DNA of 64,000 nt from Monoplex corrugatus (lineage: Eukaryota > Mollusca > Gastropoda > Littorinimorpha > Ranellidae). How positions within the stretch are numbered: the first letter of the stretch is position 1; each line of letters begins with the position of its first letter. Made by a program: the position numbers and the translations under genes. The DNA lies in assembly GCA_030674185.1 (NCBI GenBank), contig CM060311.1, positions 99,984,513 to 100,048,512 of the forward strand, read 5' to 3'. Positions 10,060-23,355 of the stretch are shown here, one piece after another. Under the pieces are notes generated by a model, which was not told the origin of the DNA, made no database searches, and worked only from the letters and a program-made list of their open reading frames with translations.

Positions 10060-10867
10060 TTTCTTTTGATTTTTCTTGGGTGTTCTGCAGCATGAAGCAA
10101 AGTGATTATTTCCTCCACAAGCTTTGCATTTTCGTCCAAATGCTGGACATTTCTCTTTTGCTCTTGGGTGATTTCCACCACAATATCCGCATTTCTCTCT
10201 ATACTCTGGTTTGTTTCCTTTGCTATACTGCTTTGCTGTCTTCTTTTCTTTGAAAGCTTGGACTTCCTGCGTGTCCTGCGTTTTTTCTCATCATTTGGAC
10301 GGTTTGATGTTGACTTGATTCATGTGCTCTGCACATATCAATACATGCAGTCAATGTCAGCTGTCGCATTTCCAGTAATTTTGATCGCAGAGTCTCGTCA
10401 TGTACACCCAGTACGATTTGATCTCTCAGCAGTCTGTCTTCCAGTGTATCATAGTTACAGGTCTTGATCAGTCTCCGCAGTTCTGCTACAAACTGTTCGA
10501 TAGATTCTCCTGCTGCTTGATGTCTGCAGTTGAACCTGAATGCTTCGTAAGTTTCATTGGTTGAACCCACACAGTATTCTTTGAATTTCTGGAGAACGGT
10601 GTCAATGTCATTTCTTTCAGCTTCATTAGCAAATGCCAATCCTTCATAGATGTCCATAGCATCCAGCCCGATGCAAGAAAGAAAAACTGCTGTTCTGTAT
10701 GTTGAATCTTCTTCTGTCTGTGTTGTCACAATTTCATAGCTGTCCCAAAGCCTCTTGAATTTCCTCCAGCTGCTCTGCAGGTTTCTTCTATTCACATCAA
10801 GTTTAGGAGGCGAGGGAATCTTGGCATGTCGTCGACTGGCTCTTCTCTCTTCTTGTTCATCTTCCAT
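10060..10867 (-). pseudogene. Gypsy gag with two CCHC zinc knuckles, frame broken
   Basis: The start codon at 10867 gives MEDEQEERRASRRHAKI, followed by a capsid-like region (FNCRHQAAGESIEQFVAELR) typical of gypsy gag. The open frame ends at 10223. A second frame then encodes a knuckle pair, CGYCGGNHPRAKEKC and CKACGGNNHFASCC, at about 10193-10080. The two frames meet in a six-base homopolymer at 10281-10286. One extra base there would explain the break, by real decay or by consensus error. Gag packages the element RNA; the knuckles bind it. Confidence 0.85.
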
Positions 10868-10932
10868 GGTTGAACTTTAGTCTTCAATATTCTGGATTTT
10901 TGTTAGAGTTTGTATTCACGATTCTGACACCA

Positions 10933-11115
10933 TCTTTCGTTCTTTCTGCAGCCAACTCGGAAGACAGGGCAATGCTTCTTCGTCTTTACTCCCCGCTGTC
11001 TGAATCTCACTGACTACAGTATATATCATTTCACAGTGAACATAATCAGTTATCATTTAATGAATATCATCCCGTGCTGCTATCAGCAGGCTGATTACTG
11101 TTAACACACGTCACA
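10933..11115 (-). repeat. 5' LTR of the minus-strand gypsy element
   Basis: About 183 bases from TGTGACGTGTGTTAACAG (reading leftwards from 11115) to AACGAAAGA at 10933. It aligns along its length with the LTR at 2379-2565. The terminal CA has become GA. The adjoining primer site (10932 leftwards) begins TGGTGTCAGAA like the other copy, but then diverges. No second LTR is seen, so no age can be taken from LTR pairs. Confidence 0.8.
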
Positions 11116-11218
11116 GTCAGTGTCCAGTTTGTTGCTTTCATCTGTGTACAACAACGTTCAGTAGACGTCAGTTCATGCTTAGACTCCATCCACTGACAGT
11201 CAGCAGTTATGGATTCGT

Positions 11219-14200
11219 TTGTGATAAACACACACACACACACACACTCTCTCTCTCTCTCGCATATCACACACACACTCATGTTATCACTCACTTCCAC
11301 ACAGATATACACATATATGCAATAATCGCTCTCACACCTCACACAATACACACACCACTCTCACACGCCCCTTTCGCTCATGCACACACACACACACATC
11401 ACTCATCAACCACCCTGCTTCTTTCTCTCTCTCTCACACACACCACACCACCAACAAACACACCATACCACAATGATTCTCAGCCCGCTCTCTCTCTCTC
11501 TCTCACACACACACACAGACTCACACACACACATGCACACAGACTCACACACCTACATAGACACACACACACACACCCCTACATAGACACACACCTACAT
11601 AGACACAACCTACATAGCACAACCTACATAGACACACACTACATAGCACACACACACACACTACATAGACACACACCTACATAGACAACACCTACATGAC
11701 AACACACACACCCCTACATAGACACACCCTACATAGGCAGACACACACCTACATAGGCAGACACACCTACATGACACAACACACCTACATAGACACACAC
11801 ACACCTACATAGGCACACACACCTACATAGCACACACACACACTACATAGACAGACACACACCTACATAGACACACACACACACCTACATAGGCAACCAC
11901 CTACATAGACACACACACCCCCCCTACATAGACACACACCTACATAGGCAGACACACACATAGCAGACACACACACTAGACACACAACCCCTACTAGACA
12001 ACACACCTACATAGGCAGACACACACCTACATAGACACACACACACCTACATAGACGACACACACACCTACATAGACACACACACCACAAGACACACACA
12101 CACCTACATAGACCAACACACCTACATAGACCACACACACACCTACATAGGCAGACACACCACATGACAACACTAATAGACCACACACAACACCTACATA
12201 GGCAGACACAACCTACATAGACACACCCTACTACACACACCTACATAGACACCACACACACACCCTACATAGACACACACCACATAGACACAACCTACAT
12301 AGACACACACACCTACATAGACACACACCTAATAGACACACACACACCTACATAGACACACACACACCTACATAGACACACACACACCTACATAGACACA
12401 CCCCTACATAGACACACACCTACATAGACACACACACCTACATAGACAACACACACCTACATAGACACACACACACCTACATAGACACACACACACCTAC
12501 ATAGACACACACACCTACATAGACACACACACCTACATAGACACACACACACCTACATAGACACACACACCTACATAGACACACACACACCTACATAGAC
12601 ACACACACACCTACATAGACACACACACACACCTACATAGACCACACACACACACCTACATAGACACACACACACACCTACATAGACACACACACACCTA
12701 CATAGACACACACACCTACATAGACACACACCTACATAGACACAATCACACACCTACATAGACACATAGCACACACACCTACATAGACACACACCTACAT
12801 AGACAACACACACACCTACATAGACAGACACACCTACATAGACACACCTTAGCACACACATCACACCTACATAGACACACACACACCTACATAGAACACC
12901 ACACACCTACATAGACACACACACACACCTACATAGACACACACACCTACTTTAGCACACACACACACCTACATAGTCACACACACACCTACATAGAACA
13001 CACAACCTACATAGACACACACCTACATAGATCACACACTACATAGACACACACACACCTACATAGACACACAACCTACATAGACACACACACACACCTA
13101 CATAGACACACAACACCTACATAGACACACACCTACATAGACACACACCTACATAGACAACACACACCTACATAGACACACACACCTACATAGACACACA
13201 CCTACATAGCACACACACACACCTTACATAGACACACACACACACCTACATAGAACACACACACCTACATAGACACCACACACACCTACATAGACACACA
13301 CCTACATAGACACAACACCACACACACTACATGACACACACACACACACCTACATAGACACACACCTACATAGACACACACACACACCTACATAGACAGA
13401 CACACACCTACATAGACACACACACACACACCTACATAGACACCACACACACCATACATAACACACCTAATAGCACACACACCTACATAGACACACACCT
13501 ACATAGACACACACCTACATAGACACACACACACACCTCCTACATAGACACACACCTACATAGACACACACACACCTACATAGACACACACCTACATAGA
13601 CACACCACACCCTACATAGACACAACACACCTACATAGACACACACACACCTACATAGACACACACACAACCTACATAGACACACCCTACATAGACACAC
13701 ACACACCTACATAGACACACACACACCTACATAGACACACACCTACATAGACACACACACCTACATAGACACACACACACCTACATAGACACACACACAC
13801 CTACATAGACACACACACCCTACATAGACACACACACACCTACATAGACACACACCTACATAGACACACACACACCTACATAGACACACACACACCTACA
13901 TAGACACACAACACAACTAGACACACCCCTACATAGCACACACACCCCTACATAGACACACACACACACCTACATAGACACACACCTACATAGACACACA
14001 CACACACACCTACATAGACACACACACACCTACATAGACACACAACACACCTACATAGACACACACACCTACATAGACACACACACCTACATAGACACAC
14101 ACACACACCTACATAGACACACACACACCTACATAGACACACACACACACCTACATAGACACACACACACACCTACATAGACACACACACACACCTACAT

Positions 14201-15228
14201 AGACAACACACACCTACATAGACACACACACACACCTACATAGACAACACACACCTACATAGACACACACCTACATAGACACACACACACACCTACATAG
14301 ACACACACCCTACATAGACACACACCTACATAGACACACACACAACACCTACATAGACACACACCCTACATAGACACACACCTACATAGACACACACCTA
14401 CATAGACACACACCACACCTACATAGACACACACACTACTATAGACAGACACACACCTACATAGACACACACACACACCTACATAGACAGACACACACCT
14501 ACATAGACACAACACACACCTACATAGACAGACACACACTACATAGACACACACACACACCTACATAGACAGACACACACCTACATAGACAGACACACAC
14601 ACTACATAGACACACACACACCTACATAGGCAGAACACACCTACATAGACACACACCTACATAGACACACACACACACACCTACATAGACACACACACAC
14701 ACACCTACATAGACACACACCTACATACACACCCTACATAGACACACCCCTACATAGACACACACCTACACAGACCACACCCCTACATAGACACACACAC
14801 ACCTACACAGACACACACCTACACAGACACACCCTACATAGACACACCTACACAGACACACCCCTACATAGACACACACACACCTACACAGACACACACC
14901 TACACAGACACACCCCTACATACACACACACCTACACAGACACACCCCTACATAGACATACACACACACCTACACAGACACACACCTACACAGACACACC
15001 CTACATAGACACACCTACACAGACACACCCCTACATAGACACACAACACACCTACACAGACACACACCTACACAGACACACCCCTACATACACACACACC
15101 TACACAGACACACACCTACACAGACACACCCCTACATAGACACACACCTACACAGACACACACCTACACAGACACACCCCTACATAGACACACACTACAC
15201 AGACACACACCTACATAGACACACACAC
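11219..15228. repeat. CA-rich minisatellite, ACCTACATAGACACACAC units
   Basis: The first 300 bases or so are mixed CA and CT simple sequence. From about 11530 the unit is CCTACATAGACA followed by a variable number of CA dinucleotides, mostly 16-24 bases long. From about 14755 a higher-order form appears in which CCTACACAGACACA alternates with CCCCTACATAGACACA. The part around 11580-12300 has many losses (TACATGACA, ACTAGACA), whereas 12300-15228 is cleaner. It lies in the last Kazal intron. Confidence 0.95.
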
Positions 15229-15382
15229 AGAGTTCTGTCACCAGCAGGATTGATTTCAATTTATAATTACAGACTTACAAGCAATATCAAAAGATTCTTA
15301 TGCACCAATATGTATGTCCAATATGAACACACATACAGAGACATACACACACTATTTATCCATCCATCTATCTATCTATCTA

Positions 15383-15413
<31 letters not shown>

Positions 15414-15594
15414 GTCTGTCTGTCTGTCTGTGTATCTATCTATCTGCCAATATGATATAAGATATGTTTTCTTTATCTATATCTGTATCTCTATATATGA
15501 ATGTCAGGAACAAATAATGTTTACTGCTCACTGCTACTTTTATATGGGTAAAGGGGAGAATGTTGGTATAGCTTGACCATGTTTGTCATTGTAG
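15229..15594. other. End of last Kazal intron with CTAT/CTGT microsatellite
   Basis: Single-copy sequence surrounds a CTAT/CTGT tetranucleotide stretch at 15358-15451. The acceptor CATTGTAG closes the intron at 15594. No other feature is seen. Confidence 0.7.
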
Positions 15595-15631
15595 AAACGT
15601 GACGCTGCTGCACGAGGGGCGATGCTCGTGA
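15595..15631 (+). CDS. Kazal-type inhibitor gene, last coding exon
   Basis: The exon follows the acceptor TTTGTCATTGTAG. Its first base completes the GT|A codon left by the exon at 7906. It then reads NVTLLHEGRCS and stops at TGA (15629-15631). With the preceding Val this gives exactly ten residues between C5 and the last cysteine, the same spacing as in the two other Kazal tails of this gene. Match of phase, spacing and the typical LLHEGRC ending makes the assignment strong despite only 11 whole codons. The protein thus ends one residue after the last Kazal domain, with no membrane anchor or further module. Confidence 0.85.
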
Positions 15632-16039
15632 CGACGAAGCTGAAGCAGACGACAGACCAGATATCGACGGAGGGACAAACCTTAAAACACTGAACTGGAT
15701 CATTATAATCTTGGCGCTTGTAATGGTGTTTTTCTCATGAAATCGTACGCCTTAAAACGCTTGAATCTATTGGCTCTTACTTCTTCGGTGGTTTAATTGT
15801 TTGTTTTCCCCATATTTATATATGTAGAACAAAATCATGCGCCTGAAAACGCTTTCCTGGGCATTGAATTCTTGGTGAATGAATGATGTTTTGAAAATAC
15901 CAACATGAAATCATACACTTTAAAACGCTGAGCTAGACGTGAAGTTCTAGATGGTTTTATTTTTTCTCCGACTAAAATAACTATCTTTATGTATGAATAT
16001 GTATTTAGATTTATACATTTGTAGAACACCAAGGACTGG
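15632..16039. other. 3' region of the Kazal gene and intergenic DNA
   Basis: Diverged copies of a motif around TTAAAACGCTTGAA or TTAAAACGCTGAGC recur near 15680, 15752, 15843 and 15920, so this may be an old tandem repeat. No close AATAAA after the stop was found; the first noticed on the + strand is near 16210. Confidence 0.4.
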
Positions 16040-16525
16040 GTTAAGACAGTTTCAACAAGACATAATACTATCATCTTAATACTACAAATGCTAATACATT
16101 TAAGACATGTCCAAGAAGACATAACCCTATCATCTTGATACTACTAACGCTGATAAATTATAACAGTTTCAACAAGACACAATGCTATCATCTTAATACT
16201 ACTAATGCTAATAAATCAAAACAGTTTCAACAAGACACAATACAATCATCTTGATATTACTATTACTAATACATTATGACAAGTTTATTGAGACATAATA
16301 TTGTCATATTAATACCAGTACTAATACATTAAGACATATTCAATGAGATTTAATATTGTTATCCTTATACTTCTAGTACTAACAAATCAAGACAGGTTCA
16401 GTGAGATAATACCATCATCTTAATACTACTTGCAGTAATACATTAAGACCACTTCAATGAGACTTAGCACCATCACAAGTACTAATACATTAAGACAAGT
16501 TAAATGAGACATACTACTGTCATCT
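16040..16525. repeat. Degenerate ~61-bp tandem repeat, ~8 copies
   Basis: Copies share CAGTTTCAACAAGACA, ATACTATCATCTTAATACTA and CTAATACATTAAGAC with many substitutions. This is the oldest-looking array of the window. Confidence 0.75.
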
Positions 16526-16528
16526 TAA

Positions 16529-16716
16529 TTAACCCTTTGCCACCTGCACCCTATCTACCAACTGCAAAAACCCTTTGACTCCCTCACCCTATCCACCAGC
16601 TTCCTGTAGGAAGCTGGTGGATAGGGTGAGGGAGTCAAAGGGTTAAGTTTTTGCTCTTCCAGCATGGTCGACAAAGAAGGATGCTGTTGGACAGGCTGCA
16701 GGAGTCAAAGGGTTAA
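16529..16716. mobile_element. TTAA-flanked foldback element (MITE-like)
   Basis: The segment starts TTAACCCTTTGCCACC and ends CAGGAGTCAAAGGGTTAA, so its ends are inverted and include TTAA, the target of piggyBac-type transposons. Inside lies a perfect 37-base inverted repeat (16569-16605 and 16608-16644) with a two-base loop. The end motif AACCCTTTG occurs four times in all, two each way. No coding sequence is present; it would be non-autonomous. Family assignment is inference from the TTAA ends only. Confidence 0.65.
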
Positions 16717-16744
16717 TAGGCCAAATACTAGCACTGATAAATCA

Positions 16745-17010
16745 ATTTTGTTGAGTGCTTTTCTCTAGATACACTTTGGCGACATAATACCATTATCTTA
16801 ATACAACTGGTGCTGGTATAACATTCTTGCTAAGCACATTTCACCAGATACATTCTGACGACATAATACCATTATCTTAATACAACTGGTGCTGCTGATA
16901 TGACATTCTTGTTGAGCACATTTCACCAGATACATTCTGACGACATAATACCATTATCTTAATACAACTGGTGCTGCTATAACATTCTTGTTGAGTGCTA
17001 TTGTTCAAAC
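16745..17010. repeat. ~86-bp tandem repeat, 3 copies
   Basis: Three copies share GACATAATACCATTATCTTA, ATACAACTGGTGCTG and TTTCACCAGATACATTCTG. The last ends near ATTGTTCAAACTC. Confidence 0.85.
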
Positions 17011-17169
17011 TCATTTGGATTTGCTGTTGTGTATTACACACTTACAATACATGGAGTGTAATACATGTACATACAGAAACACTGACACACCACACATATA
17101 CACAGACATCACAATATACACATTAATACATGTACATAAATGAAGACATACTAACAAAGTCTGAGTATA

Positions 17170-17896
17170 CATACACATATACCTGTGTTCATAAATGTAT
17201 ACATACACATATACCTGTGGTCATAAATGTATACATACACATATACCTGTGTTCATAAATGTATACATACACATATACCTGTGGTCATAAATGTATACAT
17301 ACACATATACCTGTGTTCATAAATGTATACATACACATATACCTGTGGTCATAAATGTATACATACACACATATACCTGTGGTCATAAATGTATACATAT
17401 ACATATACCTGTGTTCATAAATGTATACATACACACATATACCTGTGGTCATAAATGTATACATACACATATACCTGTGGTCATAAATGTATACATACAC
17501 ACATATACCTGTGGTCATAAATGTATACATACACACATATACCTGTGGTCATAAATGTATACATACACACATACCTGTGGTCATAAATGTATACATACAC
17601 ATATATACCTGTGGTCATAAATGTATACATACACATATACCTGTGTTCATAAATGTATACATACACACATATACCTGTGGTCATAAATGTATACATACAC
17701 ACATATACCTGTGGTCATAAATGTATACATACACATATACCTGTGTTCATAAATGTATACATACACATATACCTGTGGTCATAAATGTATACATACACAT
17801 ATACCTGTGGTCATAAATGTATACATACACACATATACCTGTGGTCATAAATGTATACATACACATATACCTGTGGTCATAAATGTATACATACAG
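17170..17896. repeat. 32-34 bp minisatellite, ~22 copies
   Basis: The unit contains TGTATACATACACATATACC and TGTGGTCATAAA. Copies alternate between GTGTTCAT and GTGGTCAT and between ACACATATACC and ACACACATATACC. It is very homogeneous. Confidence 0.95.
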
Positions 17897-18032
17897 GACT
17901 GATTACATGACGTCAGATGATCTGCTGTCAAACTGTACATATACGTAGTTATAAATGTATACATACATTGTACATAAAGGACCGATAACATGACGCCACA
18001 GAATCTGTCATCAAATGTGGAAGTACATTTTG

Positions 18033-18155
18033 TCGGATGAGACGTTTAGCCAACATCCCATGTGCAGCACACACTTAGCGCACGTTAAAGATCTCACGGC
18101 AAGACAGCTGTTGTCTCTGGCAAAGTTCTGTAGACAGATCCACTATAAGCACAGG
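18033..18155 (+). mobile_element. SINE core fragment
   Basis: TCGGATGAGACG, GCGCACGTTAAAGATC and GGCAAAGTTCTGTAGA align with the core of the fuller SINE at 52853-52965. The tRNA-derived head is missing. The apparent open frame across 18015-18338 runs through this fragment and is not a gene. Both flanks (17897-18032 and 18156-18325) are single-copy with nothing recognised. Confidence 0.65.
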
Positions 18156-18325
18156 ATTCTGTATGTCTGCTTGGCTCTGGAGTTTGAAGTTTGTTCAAGA
18201 GGGATTCATTCCGTTTGGACAATTCCACAGGCGCTCCACCCAAATCTGCCAGCAATTACCTGGTGGATTCCCAGAGCCTGCACAAAACCCTATACACTGG
18301 CAAGTCTTGAAATGTCCAAGGTGGA

Positions 18326-21300
18326 TTGGGGACTATGACACGTTAATATGACACCAGTACAATGATGGACAGAGGACTATGACACGTTAATATGACACCA
18401 GTACAGGGACTATGACACGTTAATATGACACCAGTACAGGGACTATGACACGTTAACATGACACCAGTACAATGATGGACAGGGGACTATGACACGTTAA
18501 CATGACACCAGTACAATGATGGACAGAGGACTATGACACGTTAATATGACACCAGTACAGGGACTTTGACACGTTAATATGACACCAGTACAGGGACTTT
18601 GACACGTTAACATGACACCAGTACAATGATGGACAGAGGACTATGACACGTTAACATGACACCAGTACAGGGACTATGACACGTTAATATGATACCAGTA
18701 CAGGGACTTTGACACGTTAACATGACACCAGTACAATGATGGACAGGGGACTATGACACGTTAATATGACACCAGTACAATGATGGACAGAGGACTATGA
18801 CACGTTAATATGACACCAGTACAGGGACTTTGACACGTTAATATGACACCAGTACAGGGACTTTGACACGTTAATATGACATCAGTACAGGGACTATGAC
18901 ACGTTAATATGACACCAGTACAGGGACTTTGACACGTTAACATGACACCAGTACAATGATGGACAGAGGACTATGACACGTTAATATGACACCAGTACAG
19001 GGACTATGACACGTTAACATGACACCAGTACAATGATGGACAGAGGACTATGACACGTTAATATGACACCAGTACAGGGACTATGACACGTTAATATGAC
19101 ACCAGTACAGGGACTTTGACACGTTAACATGACACCAGTACAGGGACTTTGACACGTTAATATGACACCAGTACAGGGACTTTGACACGTTAATATGACA
19201 CCAGTACAGGGACTATGACACGTTAACATGACACCAGTACAATGATGGACAGAGGACTATGACACGTTAATATGACACCAGTACAGGGACTTTGACACGT
19301 TAATATGACACCAGTACAGGGACTTTGACACGTTAACATGACACCAGTACAATGATGGACAGGGGACTATGACACGTTAATATGACACCAGTACAATGAT
19401 GGACAGAGGACTATGACACGTTAATATGACACCAGTACAGGGACTATGACACGTTAATATGACACCAGTACAGGGACTTTGACACGTTAACATGATACCA
19501 GTACAATGATGGACAGAGGACTATGACACGTTAATATGACACCAGTACAGGGACTTTGACACGTTAACATGATACCAGTACAATGATGGACAGGGGACTA
19601 TGACACGTTAATATGACACCAGTACAGGGACTTTGACACGTTAACATGATACCAGTACAATGATGGACAGAGGACTATGACACCAGTACAATGATGTAAA
19701 CATTGACATGGACAGAGGACTATGACACGTTAATATGACACCAGTACAATGATGTAAACTTGACATGGACAGAGGACTATGACACGTTAACACCAGTACA
19801 ATGATGTAAACATTGACATGGACAGGGGACTATGACACGTTAACACCAGTACAATGATGTAAACATTGACATGGACAGGGGACTATGACACGTTAATATG
19901 ACACCAGTACAATGATATAAACATTATGCTACCAATTTTGATATAAACATTGACATGGACAGGGGACTATGACACGTTAACACCAGTACAATGATGTAAA
20001 CATTGACATGGACAGAGCACTATGACACGTTAACACCAGTACAATGATGTAAACATTGACATGGACAGAGGACTATGACACGCTAACACCAGTACAATGA
20101 TGTAAACATTGACATGGACAGAGGACTATGACACATTAACACCAGTACAATGATGTAAACATTGACATGGACAGAGGACTATGACACGCTAACACCAGTA
20201 CAATGATGTAAACATTGACATGGACAGAGGACTATGACACGTTAACACCAGTACAATGATGTAAACATTGACATGGACAGAGGACTATGACACGTTAACA
20301 CCAGTACAATGATATAAACATTGACATAGACAGAGGACTATGACACGTCAACACCAGTACAATGATGTAAACATTGACATGGACAGAGGACTATGACACG
20401 TTAACACCAGTACAATGATATAAACATTGACATAGACAGAGGACTATGACACGTTAACACCAGTACAATGATGTAAACATTGACATGGACAGGGGACTAT
20501 GACACGTTAACACCAGTACAATGATGTAAACATTGACATGGACAGAGGACTATGACACCAGTACAATGATGTAAACATTGACATGGACAGGGGACTATGA
20601 CACGTTAACACCAGTACAATGATGTAAACATTGACATGGACAGAGGACTATGACACGTTAACACCAGTACAATGATGTAAACATTGACATGGACAGAGGA
20701 CTATGACACGTTAACACCAGTACAATGATGTAAACATTGACATGGACAGAGGACTATGACACCAGTACAATGATGTAAACAATGACATGGACAGAGGACT
20801 ATGACACGTTAACACCAGTACAATGATGTAAACATTGACATGGACAGAGGACTATGACACGTTAACACCAGTACAATGATGTAAACATTGACATGGACAG
20901 AGGACTATGACACGTTAATATGACACCAGTACAATGATGTAAACATTGACATGGACAGGGGACTATGACACGTTAATATGACACCAGTACAATGATGTAA
21001 ACATTGACATGGACAGAGGACTATGACACCAGTACAATGATGTAAACATTGACATGGACAGAGGACTATGACACGTTAACACCGTACAATGATGTAAACA
21101 ATGACATGGACAGAGGACTATGACACGTTAACACCAGTACAATGATGTAAACATTGACATGGACAGAGGACTATGACACGTTAATATGACACCAGTACAA
21201 TGATATAAACATTGACATGGACAGAGGACTATGACACCAGTACAATGATGTAAACATTGACATGGACAGAGGACTATGACACCAGTACAATGATGTAAAC

Positions 21301-22190
21301 AATGACATGGACAGAGGACTATGACACGTTAACACCGTACAATGATGTAAACAATGACATGGACAGAGGACTATGACACCAGTACAATGATGTAAACAAT
21401 GACATGGACAGGGGACTATGACACGTTAACACCGTACAATGATGTAAACATTGACATGGACAGGGGACTATGACACGTTAATATGACACCAGTACAATGA
21501 TGTAAACATTGACATGGACAGGGGACTATGACACGTTAACACCGTACAATGATGTAAACATTGACATGGACAGAGGACTATGACACGTTAACACCAGTAC
21601 AATGATGTAAACATTGACATGGACAGGGGACTATGACACGTTAACACCAGTACAATGATGTAAACATTGACATGGACAGAGGACTATGACACGCTAACAC
21701 CAGTACAATGATGTAAACATTGACATGGACAGAGGACTATGACACGCTAACACCAGTACAATGATGTAAACATTGACATGGACAGGGGACTATGACAAGT
21801 TAATATGACACCAGTACAATGATGTAAACATTGACATGGACAGAGGACTATGACACCAGTACAATGATGTAAACATTGACATGGACAGAGGACTATGACA
21901 CGCTAACACCAGTACAATGATGTAAACATTGACATGGACAGGGACTATGACACGTTAATATGACACCAGTACAATGATGTAAACATGACATGGACAGAGG
22001 ACTATGACACCAGTACAATGATGTAAACATTGACATGGACAGAGGACTATGACACGTTAACACCAGTACAATGATGTAAACATTGACATGGACAGAGGAC
22101 TATGACACGTTAATATGACACCAGTACAATGATGTAAACATTGACATGGACAGGGGACTATGACACCAGTACAATGATGTAAACATTCAC
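18326..22190. repeat. Composite minisatellite (33/44-bp then 53-bp units), ~3.9 kb
   Basis: All units share GGACTATGACACGTTAA and ACACCAGTACA. Up to about 19680 units are 33 bases or 44 bases, the longer with ATGATGGACAG. From about 19690 a longer unit of about 53 bases takes over, containing ATGATGTAAACATTGACATG. CACGTTAA is replaced by CACGCTAA or CACATTAA in some copies. The array occupies the space between the converging Kazal and PDXK genes and probably includes PDXK 3' flanking DNA. Confidence 0.95.
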
Positions 22191-22269
22191 ACGGACAGCC
22201 AACAGGTGAGTTCCTTTCTTTTTTCTGTCTTTTGGCGTTGTGGGCTGGAATTTTAAGTGGAGCTGTGAG

Positions 22270-22385
22270 CTATGGCAGTTGTGTGGCCGTCAAAGTTACC
22301 ACAGGATTCTCTATTTCCGTCTTGCTCTGAACTAAGTGCAGTTCCATCGCTGCCATACTGGGCGTCTGTCCTTCTGGCGTGTGCT
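22270..22385 (-). CDS. PDXK: Pyridoxal kinase, last coding exon
   Basis: After an acceptor of (TG)n and TTGCAG (AG at 22387-22386) the exon reads two bases completing Glu, then HTPEGQTPSMAAMELHLV, then QSKTEIENPVVTLTATQLP, and stops at TAG (22272-22270). This matches the C-terminal end of animal pyridoxal kinase, recalled as a block with MQLELRMVQSKRDIEDPE in the human protein. Pyridoxal kinase is a cytosolic ribokinase-fold enzyme that phosphorylates pyridoxal, pyridoxine and pyridoxamine using ATP. The C-terminal strand belongs to the core sheet. Phase (1 nt from the previous exon) agrees with the exon at 23356. The 3' UTR is not delimited; no AATAAA was found on the - strand close by. Confidence 0.93.
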
Positions 22386-22389
22386 CTGC

Positions 22390-22390
<1 letters not shown>

Positions 22391-22423
<33 letters not shown>

Positions 22424-22757
22424 ACACACACCAACACACACACAGACACAATATACACATACGGACAGACCAGATGATATCAGACAAGGCAAGGCAAGAT
22501 CAATCTTTATACACCAATGTAATAGGTAAGCATTATATATTTTTCTCCAGTCCTTACCAATACAGAGACACACACATATGGACACAAAGAGATTCGCATG
22601 TGCATTCATACACACATACTCATATACACACATACTCATATACACACATACCGATACACACACACATACATACACACACACACACATACAAGCACATACA
22701 AATACACGCACACACACACACACACACACATAAACGCATACACTTACACGCACGCAC

Positions 22758-22788
<31 letters not shown>

Positions 22789-22805
22789 CACACACAGAGA
22801 CACAC
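22391..22805. repeat. CA-rich simple repeats in the last PDXK intron
   Basis: (CA)n lies directly against the exon acceptor at 22391-22442, and a CATACACACA-rich stretch spans about 22566-22800. On the gene strand these are GT repeats; the first stands where the pyrimidine tract should be. Confidence 0.9.
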
Positions 22806-23084
22806 TGATCAAATTTTATAAGTTGAAAATTCAGAACAGTTGGTTCATTTGTTTAAGTTTATGAAGTTTGTAGTTTAGTGTCAATTTTCCTTCACGTTAT
22901 TAATGTTACTGTTAAGTTTTAGTTCCATTTCTCTACTCACGCATGTCTGTCTTCTAAAGACCTTGCCTCCTCCTGTTACACACTTTCTGTCTCTTACTGT
23001 CTCGCCCCTTTGTTTCCACCACCCCTTTGTCCTCCGTCATTACACATTTGTTTTCGTCTAATATCACTCATGGTGAAAAGATAT
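22806..23084. other. Last PDXK intron, single-copy part
   Basis: No repeat, exon or RNA gene was recognised. Confidence 0.5.
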
Positions 23085-23291
23085 TAAATCAAAGAACGAA
23101 AACAAAAACAAAAACAAAGAAACACACACACACCACACACACACACAAACACACACAAACAAAACAAAAAAAAAACACACACACACACACATAACACACA
23201 CACACTACACAAACACACACACGCAAACACAACACAAAAAACACACACACACACACACAAACGCAAACACACACACACACACAACACAAAA

Positions 23292-23352
<61 letters not shown>
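23085..23352. repeat. AC/AAAC simple repeat against the PDXK donor
   Basis: CACA tracts with AAAC interruptions run up to three bases from the donor GTACGT of the exon at 23356. On the gene strand the intron therefore begins GTACGTGTGTGTG. Confidence 0.9.
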
Positions 23353-23353
<1 letters not shown>

Positions 23354-23355
23354 AC

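Larger units (their letters stand above)
8986..11115 (-). mobile_element. Ty3/gypsy-like LTR element, 5' part (LTR-gag-protease-RT), truncated
   Basis: Reading leftwards from 11115: an LTR, a mutated tRNA-Leu primer site, gag, aspartic protease and reverse transcriptase. The order and motifs fit the Ty3/gypsy group. The element stops inside reverse transcriptase, where the 58-bp array begins, so the connection domain, RNase H, integrase and 3' LTR are missing. At least two frame breaks interrupt the coding part, one in a run of six T at 10281-10286 (plus strand) and one near 9685-9692. It sits in the last Kazal intron, antisense to that gene, and cannot be autonomous. Confidence 0.9.

Noticed and set aside
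17170..17896. CRISPR-like look of evenly spaced repeats
   Set aside because: Units are contiguous tandem copies without unique spacers, in a eukaryotic genome.
18015..18338. 107-codon plus-strand frame
   Set aside because: It covers a SINE core fragment and single-copy DNA; residues match no family I know.
22190..22215. Strong donor-like CAGGTGAGT at 22203-22211 on the + strand
   Set aside because: No open frame or acceptor belongs with it; the preceding sequence is the 53-bp array, and the PDXK 3' end lies on the other strand.
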